A stretch of 64,000 nt of DNA from an uncultured Clostridia bacterium (lineage in GTDB: Bacteria > Bacillota > Clostridia > Christensenellales > Borkfalkiaceae), in NCBI GenBank assembly GCA_944342025.1, contig CALVMD010000002.1, forward strand, positions 113,070-177,069, given 5' to 3'. Within the stretch, counting starts at the first letter, position 1. Each line of letters starts with the position of its first letter. Under the pieces are notes generated by a model. That model did no database searches. It was given only the letters and a program-made list of their open reading frames with translations, and was not told the origin of the DNA. The translations under genes were made by a program, and so were the position numbers. Shown here piece by piece: positions 7,953 to 16,541 of the stretch.

Positions 7953-10100
7953 TCAGATCCTGTAAAAACCGTTGTTGAGAAAACTCGTCCAGCCGAAGCA
8001 GTACCGCGCCGCCGAAACGGTCGTCGGGAACCCGTACGTCATGGGGAGCATGAGGATAAACACGACGGCATACAGCACGAGAAGCGCGGCAAGCACTTTG
8101 ACCGTCGCATTCATCCCGATGCCGAGCACCTTGGTTTTGCCGCTCCTGTCGTGGACGTACACGGTATAAAACGCGAGCGGAATAAAACCGATGTAGAAGG
8201 CCGAAAAGAGCATACCGTGCGCCGCGCCCGCGTTCGGGGAAAAAGCGAAGGACAAAAGCGATGCCAACAGGCCGAGCGCAAACACCGCGTAGACGCGCAT
8301 GATGCGCGGCGCGTATTTGGAGGCGTACGCGCCCTTTTTGCCGCCCGTCGCGGCGTACAGAACGGCGTAGACGGTCATGAACAAAAGCCCGAGCAACGCC
8401 GTCAGCGTCATGAGCGGATTCATCTGCACATTGAGCGCGAGATACCGATTCCCCTCCGACGCGGACAGGAGCGTTGCCCCTTTCAGCCCGATCAGCCAGC
8501 CGAACGCGTTGGACGCGTTCGCGGCGGTATAAGAAGTCATATTCCCGACGGTAAAGCAGTCCGCGACCGCCCTGCCGATCAGGTTCAGGATGCCGAGCGC
8601 CGGATTTTCGGGGTCGGCCTCATAATAGCGAACATAACTGTAATAGGAAGCGAGGGAAGAGAGCATGACCGCAAGCACCGTGCCGATGATGAACGACACG
8701 AAAAAGAACGCGTAGATGAGTTTGGTGCGATACCCCGACTCCGCAGTCAGTGCGGCCTCGTCGCGCTCGTAGCGGTCAAGGTTTTCCTGCATCTCGGCCT
8801 CCGTCTCCGCGACGGCGTTCGCGTCGCTCATGGCCTTGCGCAGTTTGCGCTTTTCATAGGCGACCGCCCTGTGGTGGCGCACGGCGCCGAGTATGAACAG
8901 CGCGAGAACGGCAAGCCCCGCGAACAGCATTTTGGGATCGACGGCGAAGGCAAAAGCGAACGCCAGGCCCGAAAAGAGAACGGACAATCCCGTATGCACG
9001 GGCCGCTCCGAAGAGACGCCTCGCGCATAGAATTTATACATGAAAAAGAAGGAAAGGACGACAAAGAATGCCGAAACGGAAAGAGAGAGCCCCAGCCGCC
9101 CCACCGTGAGCGCAAGGCCTCCGGAAGCGAACAGCGCCGCAAACAGAAGGCCGAACGCGTCGCTTTTGAACACGTCTTTGCCGAAGAAGTACGCGAACGC
9201 CACGAGCGCCGCCGTAAACAGAAGGGGCATAAAGCGCAGCCCGAAAGGACTGACGCCGAAAATCAGCACGCCCAGAGACAGGATGAGCGCCGAAAGCGGC
9301 CCTGAATCGGAATCGATGTTATAAACGCTCCCCTCGAACACCTGCCCGCCGAGGAACACGTTGTCGATCTGCATGAGGGAATACATCTCGTCTTCGGTGA
9401 ACCGCGACCGGACGGAATCGCCTTGCCTAGGCATAAACCGGCTGTCGGAGGCATAAACAAGATCGTCCGGGTTGTTGCGGATCGCGTCGCGCAGCGCCGT
9501 GCTGCTGCTCCAATTGCTGTAAGCCTCGCTCACGTCCTCGACCGTGACGTATGCGGGGATCCTGTTGCTCTCCGTATCGATGAACGCCACCTCGTTGATG
9601 AGCATTTCTTCTTCCGTTCGAATACGGATGAGGCTGTAAGAAGGGGACGGCGCGCTGGTGCCCGCCTCCTCGTTTGCCAGATCGGCGACCCGCACCCAAT
9701 TATAATTCGCACCCGAAAAGCCGTCGCCGCTCGCGGAATAGATATTCCCGAAAACAAAATCGCCGAGGCGGCTCGTTCCCGTCCAGCTGATAGAAGAAGC
9801 GGAAGAGGAAGGCACCGTGGCATAATTCATGGTCAGCGTGGCGTCCTCTCCGATCTCGGTATAGACGGACCCGACGTTGATCCAGATCTCGTCCAGGCGG
9901 TTGCCGCCCTGGTAATCGAGATAAAACACCGCCTCCTGTTCGGGAAAAGCGCGGTATGCCCTGCCCGTAGACGAAACGCTGCCGATCGTACACAGCCCCG
10001 CTATGAGAAACACGAGCACAACAAGAAAAGCCGCCCGCGCGAATTTCGACGCGTTCGTCCACAATGCCTTTATTTTGCTTTTGTTCGCTTTGTCAGCCAT
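7953..10100 (-). CDS. Polytopic GT-C-fold (PMT/GT39-like) glycosyltransferase
   Basis: The 715-residue protein has an N-terminal membrane helix (about 20-42), a long extracytoplasmic region (about 50-265), then many hydrophobic helices. The segment GPLSALILSLGVLIFGVSPF followed by FMPLLFTA, with GLLFAALFASGGLALTVGRLG, is typical of membrane glycosyltransferases of the dolichyl-phosphate-mannose transferase type. A charged cytoplasmic loop lies near 425-475. Such proteins move sugars from polyprenyl-phosphate donors to extracellular acceptors. The large loop before the polytopic core is unusual. It is a single-gene unit with its own promoter and terminator. Substrate unknown. Confidence 0.7.
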   Translation of the reverse strand: MADKANKSKIKALWTNASKFARAAFLVVLVFLIAGLCTIGSVSSTGRAYRAFPEQEAVFYLDYQGGNRLDEIWINVGSVYTEIGEDATLTMNYATVPSSSASSISWTGTSRLGDFVFGNIYSASGDGFSGANYNWVRVADLANEEAGTSAPSPSYSLIRIRTEEEMLINEVAFIDTESNRIPAYVTVEDVSEAYSNWSSSTALRDAIRNNPDDLVYASDSRFMPRQGDSVRSRFTEDEMYSLMQIDNVFLGGQVFEGSVYNIDSDSGPLSALILSLGVLIFGVSPFGLRFMPLLFTAALVAFAYFFGKDVFKSDAFGLLFAALFASGGLALTVGRLGLSLSVSAFFVVLSFFFMYKFYARGVSSERPVHTGLSVLFSGLAFAFAFAVDPKMLFAGLAVLALFILGAVRHHRAVAYEKRKLRKAMSDANAVAETEAEMQENLDRYERDEAALTAESGYRTKLIYAFFFVSFIIGTVLAVMLSSLASYYSYVRYYEADPENPALGILNLIGRAVADCFTVGNMTSYTAANASNAFGWLIGLKGATLLSASEGNRYLALNVQMNPLMTLTALLGLLFMTVYAVLYAATGGKKGAYASKYAPRIMRVYAVFALGLLASLLSFAFSPNAGAAHGMLFSAFYIGFIPLAFYTVYVHDRSGKTKVLGIGMNATVKVLAALLVLYAVVFILMLPMTYGFPTTVSAARYCFGWTSFLNNGFYRI

Positions 10101-10132
10101 ATTGTTTCCACCGATAAAGTTTCGTATATTCC

Positions 10133-10161
10133 ATTATAGCGCAAAAAAGCGGATAAGTAAA
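10133..10161 (-). promoter_or_regulatory. Promoter of the GT-C-like gene
   Basis: TTTACT (10156-10161) and TATAAT (10133-10138) on the minus strand, 17-bp spacing, about 30 nt before the ATG. Confidence 0.7.
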
Positions 10162-10199
10162 TCGTTTTTTCGCAAAAGCAGGCATTTCTCTCTTTTAAC

Positions 10200-10228
10200 A
10201 AAAAAACGCACTCCTTAACGGAGTGCGC
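10200..10228 (-). terminator. Terminator of rplS
   Basis: CGCACTCC-gttaa-GGAGTGCG hairpin followed by seven T on the minus strand, about 25 nt after the rplS stop. Confidence 0.93.
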
Positions 10229-10252
10229 TCTCTTTGCCCTGAACCGGAAACC

Positions 10253-10597
10253 TTATCTGACTTCCTTGATCTTGGCGGCTTTGCCCGTACGGCCCCTAAG
10301 GTAGTACAGTTTCGCCCTGCGGACCTTGCCCTTTCTGATCACGGTGATGTCTGCGATCTTGGGAGAGTGGACGGGGAACGTCCTCTCGACGCCTACGCCG
10401 TAAGAAAGCCTTCTCACGGTGAACGTCTCTCTGATGCCGCCGTTTTTCTTCGCTATCACGACGCCTTCGAACGCCTGCAATCTCTCGCGCGTGCCCTCGA
10501 CGACCTTCACGCTCACTTTTACGGTGTCGCCTACGTTGAAAGCGGGAACGCTGTCTTTGAGATTCTCTTTCTCGATAGCTTCGATCAATCCTTTCAT
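10253..10597 (-). CDS. rplS: Ribosomal protein bL19
   Basis: bL19 sits at the 30S-50S interface. The 114-residue protein [14 protein letters not shown]... has the hallmark [19 protein letters not shown] and FPVHSPKI segments and a basic C-terminus with [15 protein letters not shown]. An upstream in-frame ATG at 10612 exists, but GGAGG lies 8 nt before the ATG at 10597, which is therefore preferred. In Bacillus rplS lies directly after trmD; here it is placed after yraN with its own promoter and terminator. Confidence 0.98.
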   Translation of the reverse strand: MKGLIEAIEKENLKDSVPAFNVGDTVKVSVKVVEGTRERLQAFEGVVIAKKNGGIRETFTVRRLSYGVGVERTFPVHSPKIADITVIRKGKVRRAKLYYLRGRTGKAAKIKEVR

Positions 10598-10666
10598 CGA
10601 CTTTACCTCCATTGTTACTAAGCGTTCGTGGCCGTATTGCCAGAGGACCGCCCGAAGTCTTTTGCT

Positions 10667-10695
10667 ATTTTACCATATTTTTATGGGCATGGCAA
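10667..10695 (-). promoter_or_regulatory. Promoter of rplS
   Basis: TTGCCA (10690-10695) and TAAAAT (10667-10672) with 17-bp spacing on the minus strand; the leader is about 60 nt. An imperfect hairpin (GGCAA-CCG / CGG-TTGCC) lies just upstream between yraN and this promoter. Confidence 0.75.
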
Positions 10696-10740
10696 CCGTT
10701 TTTCGGCCGGATTGCCCATTTTTTTTGTTTTTTTATCCGC

Positions 10741-11103
10741 CTACGCCGTGAATGCGGCTACGATATGGCGCACCTCGCCTTCGAATATTTCCAGAACGTC
10801 GAAACGGACGGGCAGCTCTTCCCCCGCGCACATGAGAAAGTATTCGGCGATGCGGATGTACCGCTGTTCCTTTTTATACCCGACCGCCTCCGCGGGCGTA
10901 CCGAAAGTCTCCGTCAAGCGGGTCTTGACCTCGCAGAAAACGACCGTGTCTCCGTCCCGCGCGACGATGTCCGCCTCGCCGAACGGCGTCACATAATTCG
11001 TCTTCAAGATCCGGTAGCCGAGCTTTTTCAGGTATTTTACTCCCCTCTTTTCCCCGGCTTTGCCCAAAACTTTTTTGTGAAAGTCCTGCGGTGAATTTCG
11101 CAT
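10741..11103 (-). CDS. YraN/UPF0102 endonuclease-like protein
   Basis: This 120-residue protein belongs to UPF0102, a small restriction-endonuclease-like fold family. It has GKAGEKRGVKYLKKLGYRIL at the N-terminus and the motif FGEADIVARD-10-CEVKTR with the D and E-x-K residues of a PD-(D/E)xK site. Its biochemical role is not settled. The ATG has GGGAG 8 nt upstream, which supports a real 67-nt overlap with the end of rnhB in another frame. The rnhB-yraN pairing is conserved in many bacteria. Confidence 0.9.
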   Translation of the reverse strand: MRNSPQDFHKKVLGKAGEKRGVKYLKKLGYRILKTNYVTPFGEADIVARDGDTVVFCEVKTRLTETFGTPAEAVGYKKEQRYIRIAEYFLMCAGEELPVRFDVLEIFEGEVRHIVAAFTA

Positions 11104-11684
11104 AAACCGTACTCCCGAATCGCCTGCATATGCGCGGCGGTGCCGTATCCTTTATGCACGGCAAACCCGTACTGCGGATAAAGTTTGTCATATTCACGCA
11201 TCAGCGCGTCGCGGTAGACTTTCGCGAGGATGCTCGCCGCGCCGATCGTATACGACAGGGCGTCTCCCCCGACGATGTTGTGCTGCGGGATCGAAACGTC
11301 CAGCCTGAAATTTCCGTCCGTGATGAGAACGTCCGGCGAGACGGGCAACCTTTCGACCGCGCGTTTCATGCAAAGGCGCGTCGCCTCCAAAATGTTGAGG
11401 CGATCGATCTCTTCGTTTGAAATTTCCTCCACGCGGCAGGCGACCGCGCGTTCGCGGATAAGCGCCGCAAGCCGCTCCCGTTCGCCCTCTCTGATCTTTT
11501 TGCTGTCGTCGATCCCCTCTATGAGATCGCCCTCGCCGAGCGGCATGATGACCGCCGCGCAGACCACGGGCCCAGCCAGCGGGCCGCGCCCCACCTCGTC
11601 GGCGCCCGCGATATAGCGTGCACCGCCCGCGAGAAGTTCGCGCTCGACGGAAAGTTTCTTTTCGGCATCCCACTGTTTTTTCAT
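11037..11684 (-). CDS. rnhB: Ribonuclease HII
   Basis: RNase HII removes RNA from RNA-DNA hybrids and single ribonucleotides from DNA. The first catalytic pair is in GADEVGRGPLAGPVV; later acidic residues are in LITDGNF and the GAASILAKVYRD motif, and the C-terminal HKGYGTAAHMQAI segment is typical. The start at 11684 (MKKQWDAEKK) is chosen because GGAG lies 8 nt upstream; upstream ATG codons are too close to that site. It follows rbgA by 16 nt. Confidence 0.96.
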   Translation of the reverse strand: MKKQWDAEKKLSVERELLAGGARYIAGADEVGRGPLAGPVVCAAVIMPLGEGDLIEGIDDSKKIREGERERLAALIRERAVACRVEEISNEEIDRLNILEATRLCMKRAVERLPVSPDVLITDGNFRLDVSIPQHNIVGGDALSYTIGAASILAKVYRDALMREYDKLYPQYGFAVHKGYGTAAHMQAIREYGLCEIHRRTFTKKFWAKPGKRGE

Positions 11685-11700
11685 TCGCATATCTCCGTTT

Positions 11701-12564
11701 TCAGCCGAAAAATCCCGCAAAATCCGCCGCGTTTTCCAGCGTGATCCTGCCGATGCGGCCCTTTCTGAAATCGTCTACGAGCGCCCGCGCCGCGCGGTCG
11801 AGATCGGACTCTCCCCCGCGCAGGACAAAGCCGCGGCGGCGGCAGATCCCTTCGAGCATGGCGTGGGGAGAAGACAGGTCTTCCAGCCCGTACCGCTCCG
11901 AAAGAAAAGACGGATACGCCGCAGAGAGTTCGCCAAGGAGCGCCTCTGCGATCTCGTAGAGATTGAGGATATCGTCGTTGATGCTGCCGATGTACGCAAG
12001 GTGCCGCGCCAGCGCCTGATCTTCGAACGCGGGCGGCATGGTTCCGGGCGTGTCCAGAAGTTCGAATCCCTGCAAGCGGATCCACTGCTTGCCGCGCGTG
12101 ACTCCCGCCTTGTTGCCCGTGACCGTGCGCTTACCGCCCGCCAACGCGTTGATGATCGTGCTCTTGCCCGTGTTCGGGATGCCCGCCACCATAAAACGAA
12201 GGGGCCTGACGATACCCTTGACGGCGTCCTTTTCCCGCTTTTCGCGCATGAGTTCGTTTGCCTTCGCGGCGATCCTCTTTGCCGCCGCCGAGGCGTTTGC
12301 CGCCGAACAGGCCAGCGCGAGTGCGCCGCCCTTTGCGATCTCCGCGATAAACGCGTCCGTCTTTGCGGGATCGGCAAGGTCGCTCTTATTCAACAGATAT
12401 AATACGGGCTTTGCGCCGAATAACTTTTTGAGTTTTTTATTGAACGTCGCCGCCGGCGCGCGCGCGTCGAGCACGACCATCACCCCGTCCACGAGCGGAA
12501 CGCACTCTTCCATCATGCGCATCGCCTTGGTCATGTGCCCGGGGAACCATTGGATGTGTTTCAT
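11701..12564 (-). CDS. rbgA: Ribosome biogenesis GTPase RbgA (YlqF)
   Basis: RbgA is a circularly permuted GTPase needed for a late step of 50S assembly. The order of GTPase motifs is permuted: NKSDL (G4) near residue 60, CSAAN (G5), then GIPNTGKST (G1) and DTPG (G3). The protein starts MKHIQWFPGHMTKAMR, the family signature. The start at 12564 follows an AGAGG site; longer upstream extensions run into a repeat and are rejected. It has 287 residues, a normal length. It begins the rbgA-rnhB-yraN unit. Confidence 0.96.
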   Translation of the reverse strand: MKHIQWFPGHMTKAMRMMEECVPLVDGVMVVLDARAPAATFNKKLKKLFGAKPVLYLLNKSDLADPAKTDAFIAEIAKGGALALACSAANASAAAKRIAAKANELMREKREKDAVKGIVRPLRFMVAGIPNTGKSTIINALAGGKRTVTGNKAGVTRGKQWIRLQGFELLDTPGTMPPAFEDQALARHLAYIGSINDDILNLYEIAEALLGELSAAYPSFLSERYGLEDLSSPHAMLEGICRRRGFVLRGGESDLDRAARALVDDFRKGRIGRITLENAADFAGFFG

Positions 12565-12844
12565 AAAACCTCTGTCTTTCTCGCCCATTTTGTTTTGAGC
12601 TGTCAAAACAAAATGCTGCGATTTTGAGGCAAACCCCATTGCCCTCGCTTTGCTCGGAACAATCGGAGTTTTCCTCGCCGCGCAATATTTCAGCGCACGC
12701 TTATTATTAAAATTGCGCGACTCACCTTTCCTGCATAAGCAAAAGTGTTTGCAAACAGAGTTACGCTGCGCAAAAGCGTCGTTTTGCTTGCGCGAGTAAT
12801 TATTTCACCTTCGCGCGGATCCTTCAAAAAATTTTACGCTCGAT
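12565..12844. other. 280-nt trmD-rbgA intergenic region
   Basis: No gene is evident. It contains an AT-rich palindrome at 12587-12614 and, on the minus strand, CCTCAAAATCGCA near 12620-12632, a string that also occurs on the plus strand at about 706-718 in the hslV-hslU gap. Between them are several short complementary segments such as AGCAAAA/TTTTGCT around 12735-12790. In Bacillus this position holds rplS. Confidence 0.6.
12587..12614. repeat. AT-rich palindromic intergenic repeat, copy 2
   Basis: ATTTTGTTTTGA-gctg-TCAAAACAAAAT is an almost perfect palindrome related to 443-468. It lies about 25 nt upstream of the rbgA start. Confidence 0.65.
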
Positions 12845-13519
12845 TCAATTTTGTGAGTCCATCAGGTCGGGGCGTTTTTCGCGCGTGAGTTTTTCCGACT
12901 GCTCCCGCCGCCACTTGTCGATCTCCGCATGATTGCCGCTGCGCAGGACCTCGGGCACCGTCAGGCCCCGGTACTCCACGGGACGGGTGTACTGCGGGTA
13001 TTCCAGCCGATTTTCCGAAAAACTTTCCTGCACGAGCGACGAGGTGTTGATCACCCCGTCCACATACCGAGCGACGCAGTCGGCGACCACCATGGCGGGC
13101 AGTTCTCCGCCCGTGAGAACATAATCGCCGATGCTGATCTCCTCGTCGATAAACAGATCGATGGCGCGCTGGTCTACCCCCTCGTAATGCCCGCAGAGCA
13201 GAATGAGATGTCCATATCCCAAAAGCTCGAACACTTTCTGCTGGCGGAACGTTTCCCCCTTTGGCGACATGTAGATGCGCCGCGCCTTGTGTTCGGGATC
13301 GAGCGCCTCGATGGCGGAACCGATGGGCTGCGCCGTCATCACCATGCCCGCGCCGCCGCCGAAGGGGTAATCGTCGCACTTTAAATGCTTGTCCTCGGTG
13401 TAGTCGCGGATATTGACGACGTTGATCTCGATCTTCTTTTCCTTCTGCGCACGCCCCAGGATACTCTCGCGCATGGGCGCGAACATCTCGGGAAACAGCG
13501 TCAAAATATCGATCTTCAT
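12845..13519 (-). CDS. trmD: tRNA (guanine-N1)-methyltransferase TrmD
   Basis: TrmD makes m1G37 in tRNAs reading CUN, CCN and CGG codons, which prevents +1 frameshifting. The 224-residue SPOUT-fold protein starts MKIDILTLFPEMF and has GGGAGMVM, LLCGHYEGVDQRAI and the knotted SAM site ISIGDYVLTGGELPAM. The start overlaps the rimM stop by 4 nt (ATGA), showing translational coupling. Confidence 0.98.
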   Translation of the reverse strand: MKIDILTLFPEMFAPMRESILGRAQKEKKIEINVVNIRDYTEDKHLKCDDYPFGGGAGMVMTAQPIGSAIEALDPEHKARRIYMSPKGETFRQQKVFELLGYGHLILLCGHYEGVDQRAIDLFIDEEISIGDYVLTGGELPAMVVADCVARYVDGVINTSSLVQESFSENRLEYPQYTRPVEYRGLTVPEVLRSGNHAEIDKWRREQSEKLTREKRPDLMDSQN

Positions 13520-14025
13520 GCGCCCTGCTCCACCAATACCTCGCCGATGCGCTTTTCGCTGACGGTGACGATCTTTTTTTCCGTGTCCGCGCCGAGGATG
13601 ACGCCTTCGGCCGCGGGGAACATGTATTCTCTGTCGCCCTGTTTCATCACGAAAATATCGGTATGCGCGGGAAGAACGTCCGCAATTTCCCCGAGACGCT
13701 CGCCCTTTTCCGTGACCACGGTACAGCCGACGATGTCGACGATGTAATACCTTCCCTCTTCGAGCGCGGGCGCGTCGGCGCGGAGCGCTTCCACCTCTTT
13801 GCCGCGCAAAAGCTCCGCCGCGTCCCTGTCGGCGATCCCCGAAAGGGCGAGGTACGCCGCCTGCGCGTCCGTGCGGCAGGAAAGCACCTTATACTCCTTT
13901 CCCGCAATATACACTCTTTTGAAATGGCGCATGTCCGCCGCGTCGTCCAGAAGCGGTTTGACCTTGACTTCGCCGCGGATGCCCTGCGGTTTTAAAACTT
14001 CGCCGATGACGATGGTGTCGGGCAT
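13516..14025 (-). CDS. rimM: 16S rRNA processing protein RimM
   Basis: RimM binds ribosomal protein S19 and assists 30S head maturation. The 169-residue protein has the N-terminal RimM barrel (IGEVLKPQGIRGEVKVKPL) and a C-terminal PRC barrel (YYIVDIVGCTVV, LPAHTDIFVMK). It lies between khpA and trmD as in Bacillus. Confidence 0.97.
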   Translation of the reverse strand: MPDTIVIGEVLKPQGIRGEVKVKPLLDDAADMRHFKRVYIAGKEYKVLSCRTDAQAAYLALSGIADRDAAELLRGKEVEALRADAPALEEGRYYIVDIVGCTVVTEKGERLGEIADVLPAHTDIFVMKQGDREYMFPAAEGVILGADTEKKIVTVSEKRIGEVLVEQGA

Positions 14026-14059
14026 ATTGATTTCTCCCTATAAGAAAAGAAGCGGAAAT

Positions 14060-14305
14060 TTATTCCGCTTTTGCCTTTTCTTTGATCTCGATATTGTACT
14101 TTTTGCCTTCTTTGGCGGACGCGCAGCGCACGAGCGTGCGGAGCGCCTTTGCGATCTTGCCCTGCTTGCCGATGACTTTGCCCATATCCGATTCTTCGAG
14201 AGAAACGGTGATCTCCACCCCTTTCTCGCTCTCTTCTACCTGATATTCGATCTCGTCTTTATGCTCGGCAAACTGCTCGACGATGTACTTTACAAGTTCC
14301 AGCAT
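14060..14305 (-). CDS. khpA: KH-domain RNA-binding protein KhpA (YlqC)
   Basis: This 81-residue single KH-domain protein has the GxxG loop as IGKQGK in MGKVIGKQGKIAKALRTLV. KhpA forms a complex with KhpB/Jag and binds many RNAs in Firmicutes. It lies between rpsP and rimM, its standard position. Confidence 0.95.
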   Translation of the reverse strand: MLELVKYIVEQFAEHKDEIEYQVEESEKGVEITVSLEESDMGKVIGKQGKIAKALRTLVRCASAKEGKKYNIEIKEKAKAE

Positions 14306-14326
14306 ATTCCGTTCCCCCTGTCAGGA

Positions 14327-14620
14327 TTACTTTTTCTTTCTCGTCTTGGTGCGGGGCGCGGAAAGTTTTTCGCTCTTTTCGATCACGCCCTGACGCACGA
14401 GAAGGGTCTTGACCGTTTCGGTGGGCTGAACACCTTTGGAGAGCCAGTCTTTCGCCTTCGCCTCGTCGATGACGATCTCTTCGGGCTGGCTGGTCGGGTT
14501 ATAATGACCGATCTTGTCGATGTATTCCCCGTCGCGCGCCTTTCTCGCGTCTACGACGACGATGCGATAGAAGGGGGACTTTTTGTCGCCCAATCTCGTA
14601 AGTCTCATTTTGACTGCCAT
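14327..14620 (-). CDS. rpsP: Ribosomal protein bS16
   Basis: The 97-residue protein starts [20 protein letters not shown] and contains [22 protein letters not shown], diagnostic of bS16, a 30S assembly protein. The C-terminus ends in a basic tail. It is the first gene of rpsP-khpA-rimM-trmD, transcribed from the promoter inside the ffh terminator region. AAGGAG precedes the ATG. Confidence 0.98.
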   Translation of the reverse strand: MAVKMRLTRLGDKKSPFYRIVVVDARKARDGEYIDKIGHYNPTSQPEEIVIDEAKAKDWLSKGVQPTETVKTLLVRQGVIEKSEKLSAPRTKTRKKK

Positions 14621-14680
14621 GGTAGTTGCTCCTTTCTATAAAAAATGAAATTTTTTTTCGCTCTTCGCGTTTACCGCCCC

Positions 14681-14709
14681 ATTATACCCGAACAAAAAAC
14701 GCCTGTCAA
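14681..14709 (-). promoter_or_regulatory. Consensus promoter of rpsP-khpA-rimM-trmD
   Basis: TTGACA (14704-14709) and TATAAT (14681-14686), 17-bp spacing, minus strand. The -35 box is part of the 3' arm of the ffh terminator hairpin, so the two signals overlap. Confidence 0.92.
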
Positions 14710-14730
14710 GCATTTTTACTTGACAGACGT
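14693..14730 (-). terminator. Terminator of ylxM-ffh
   Basis: CGTCTGTCAAG and CTTGACAGGCG pair around an 8-nt loop, followed by TTTTTT on the minus strand, directly after the ffh stop. Confidence 0.9.
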
Positions 14731-14736
14731 AATTTT

Positions 14737-16053
14737 TTACCGCATGAACGGCAGACGTTTGCCGTTTTTGAGCTGTTTCATCATGAGTTTTGTCTGTTCG
14801 AACTGTTTTAAGAGCTGATTGACGTCCTGCACGCTGGTGCCCGAGCCCGCCGCGATGCGCTTTTTGCGGGAGGAGTTGATGATTTCGGGTTTTTCGCGCT
14901 CTTTTTTGGTCATGGACAGGATGATCGCCTTGACGCGCTCCATCTTCTTTTCGTCGAAATCGCTCTCTTTGACTTTGAGTTTGCTCATGCCGGGCATCAT
15001 GCCGAGGACCTGCGCCGCGCCGCCCATTTTTTTGAGGGATTCGAACTGTTCGAGATAATCTTCCAGCGTGAAAGACGCCTCGCGCATCTTCTTTTCCAGC
15101 TTTTTGGCCTGTTCTTCCGAGACGGCTTCCTGCGCCTTTTCGATGAGGGACAGGACGTCGCCCATGCCCAGAATGCGCGACGCCATGCGGTCGGGATAAA
15201 ACGGCTCGAGGTCGGTGAGCTTTTCTCCCACGCCGATGAATTTGATGGGCTTGCCCGTGACCGCCTTGATGGAAAGGCAGGCGCCGCCGCGGGTGTCGCC
15301 GTCGAGCTTGGTGAGGATGACGCCCGTCACGTCGAGGCGCTTGTTGAAGGTCTCCGCCACATTGACCGCGTCCTGCCCCGTCATGGAGTCGACGGTGAGG
15401 AGGATCTCGTTCGGATGCACCTCGTTTTTGATGTTTTCCAGCTCCTGCATGAGCGCGTCGTCGATATGCAGGCGGCCCGCCGTATCGATGATCACCGTGT
15501 CGTAACCCATCGAACGGGCGTACTCGATGCCCTGTTTTGCCGTTTTAACGGGGTTTTGCGTGCCTTTTTCGAACACCTCCGCCCCCGCCTTGCCGCCGAC
15601 CACCTGCAGCTGATTGATCGCGGCGGGACGGTAGATGTCGCCCGCGACGAGGAGCGGCTTTTTGCCCTGTTTTTTGAGAAGGACTGCCAGCTTTCCGCAC
15701 AGCGTCGTTTTGCCCGCGCCCTGCAAGCCGCACATCATGATGACCGTGGGCGGCTTGTCGGCAACTTCGAGCTTGGCGTTGGTCGAACCCATCAGCGCGC
15801 ACAGCTCTTCGTTGACGATCTTGATGACCTGCTGGGTCGGATTGAGGCTCTTCAAGATCTCCTGTCCCACCGCCTTTTCGGACACGTCGGCGATGAACTT
15901 TTTCGCGACGAAAATATTGACGTCCGCCTCCAACAGGGCGACGCGCACCTCGCGCATGGCGCCCTTGATTTCCAGCTCGGTCAGTTTTCCGTGTTTTGTA
16001 AGTTTTGAAAAAATGTGGTTCAGCCTCTCGGAGAGAGATGAAAACAAAGCCAT
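14737..16053 (-). CDS. ffh: Signal recognition particle GTPase Ffh
   Basis: Ffh binds SRP RNA and signal sequences of membrane proteins and docks on FtsY. The 438-residue protein has an N-terminal helical bundle (MALFSSLSERLNHIFSKLT), the G domain with GLQGAGKTT (G1), DTAGR and TKLDGD, and a C-terminal methionine-rich M domain (about 300-435) with MPGMSKL and SSRKKRIAAGSGTSVQDVNQLL. It lies 33 nt after ylxM. SRP RNA itself was not found in the window. Confidence 0.98.
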   Translation of the reverse strand: MALFSSLSERLNHIFSKLTKHGKLTELEIKGAMREVRVALLEADVNIFVAKKFIADVSEKAVGQEILKSLNPTQQVIKIVNEELCALMGSTNAKLEVADKPPTVIMMCGLQGAGKTTLCGKLAVLLKKQGKKPLLVAGDIYRPAAINQLQVVGGKAGAEVFEKGTQNPVKTAKQGIEYARSMGYDTVIIDTAGRLHIDDALMQELENIKNEVHPNEILLTVDSMTGQDAVNVAETFNKRLDVTGVILTKLDGDTRGGACLSIKAVTGKPIKFIGVGEKLTDLEPFYPDRMASRILGMGDVLSLIEKAQEAVSEEQAKKLEKKMREASFTLEDYLEQFESLKKMGGAAQVLGMMPGMSKLKVKESDFDEKKMERVKAIILSMTKKEREKPEIINSSRKKRIAAGSGTSVQDVNQLLKQFEQTKLMMKQLKNGKRLPFMR

Positions 16054-16086
16054 AGATAAACTCCTTGCAGCGGTTTTGCCTGAAAA

Positions 16087-16443
16087 TTATTTCTCCGACG
16101 CGTGTTCTTCGTCCAACGCGTTCTCTTCGTTCAGCGCCGCCAAAATCCCGTCCATTTCGGAGGAATATTCGGGATGCGCGGTCTTGAACGCCTCCGCAAG
16201 CCCGGCGGCGACGGCGTTCCGTCGTTTCGCCTGTACGGCGTGCAGTTTCTGCTCATATTCGTCCAAAAGCTGACGGCTTTTGGCGAGGGTGTCCGAAACG
16301 CTCTGTTTGGAGATCCCCTTCTGCTCGGCGATCTCTGTAAGGGACAGATCGCACATATAATACAGGTCGCACACTTCGCGCTGATGTTCGGTCAATAAAG
16401 GCGCATAAGCGTCGAACAGCGGCAGATATTTCAAATCTTTCAT
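16087..16443 (-). CDS. ylxM: YlxM-family helix-turn-helix protein
   Basis: The 118-residue protein has a sigma-region-4-like helix-turn-helix: LTEHQREVCDLYYMCDLSL followed by TEIAEQKGISKQSVSDTLAK. YlxM (p13) proteins are encoded with ffh and have been proposed to act on SRP expression or function. The acidic C-terminus after residue 90 is variable in the family. Confidence 0.92.
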   Translation of the reverse strand: MKDLKYLPLFDAYAPLLTEHQREVCDLYYMCDLSLTEIAEQKGISKQSVSDTLAKSRQLLDEYEQKLHAVQAKRRNAVAAGLAEAFKTAHPEYSSEMDGILAALNEENALDEEHASEK

Positions 16444-16541
16444 ACAGCTACCTCTCGGGGAGCCTCGCAGAGTTTCAGCCCTCCCGGCGCAATCACGGAT
16501 TTTCGGAAATCAGGGGGCGGTTTTCAAAAAAGAGGTCGAAT

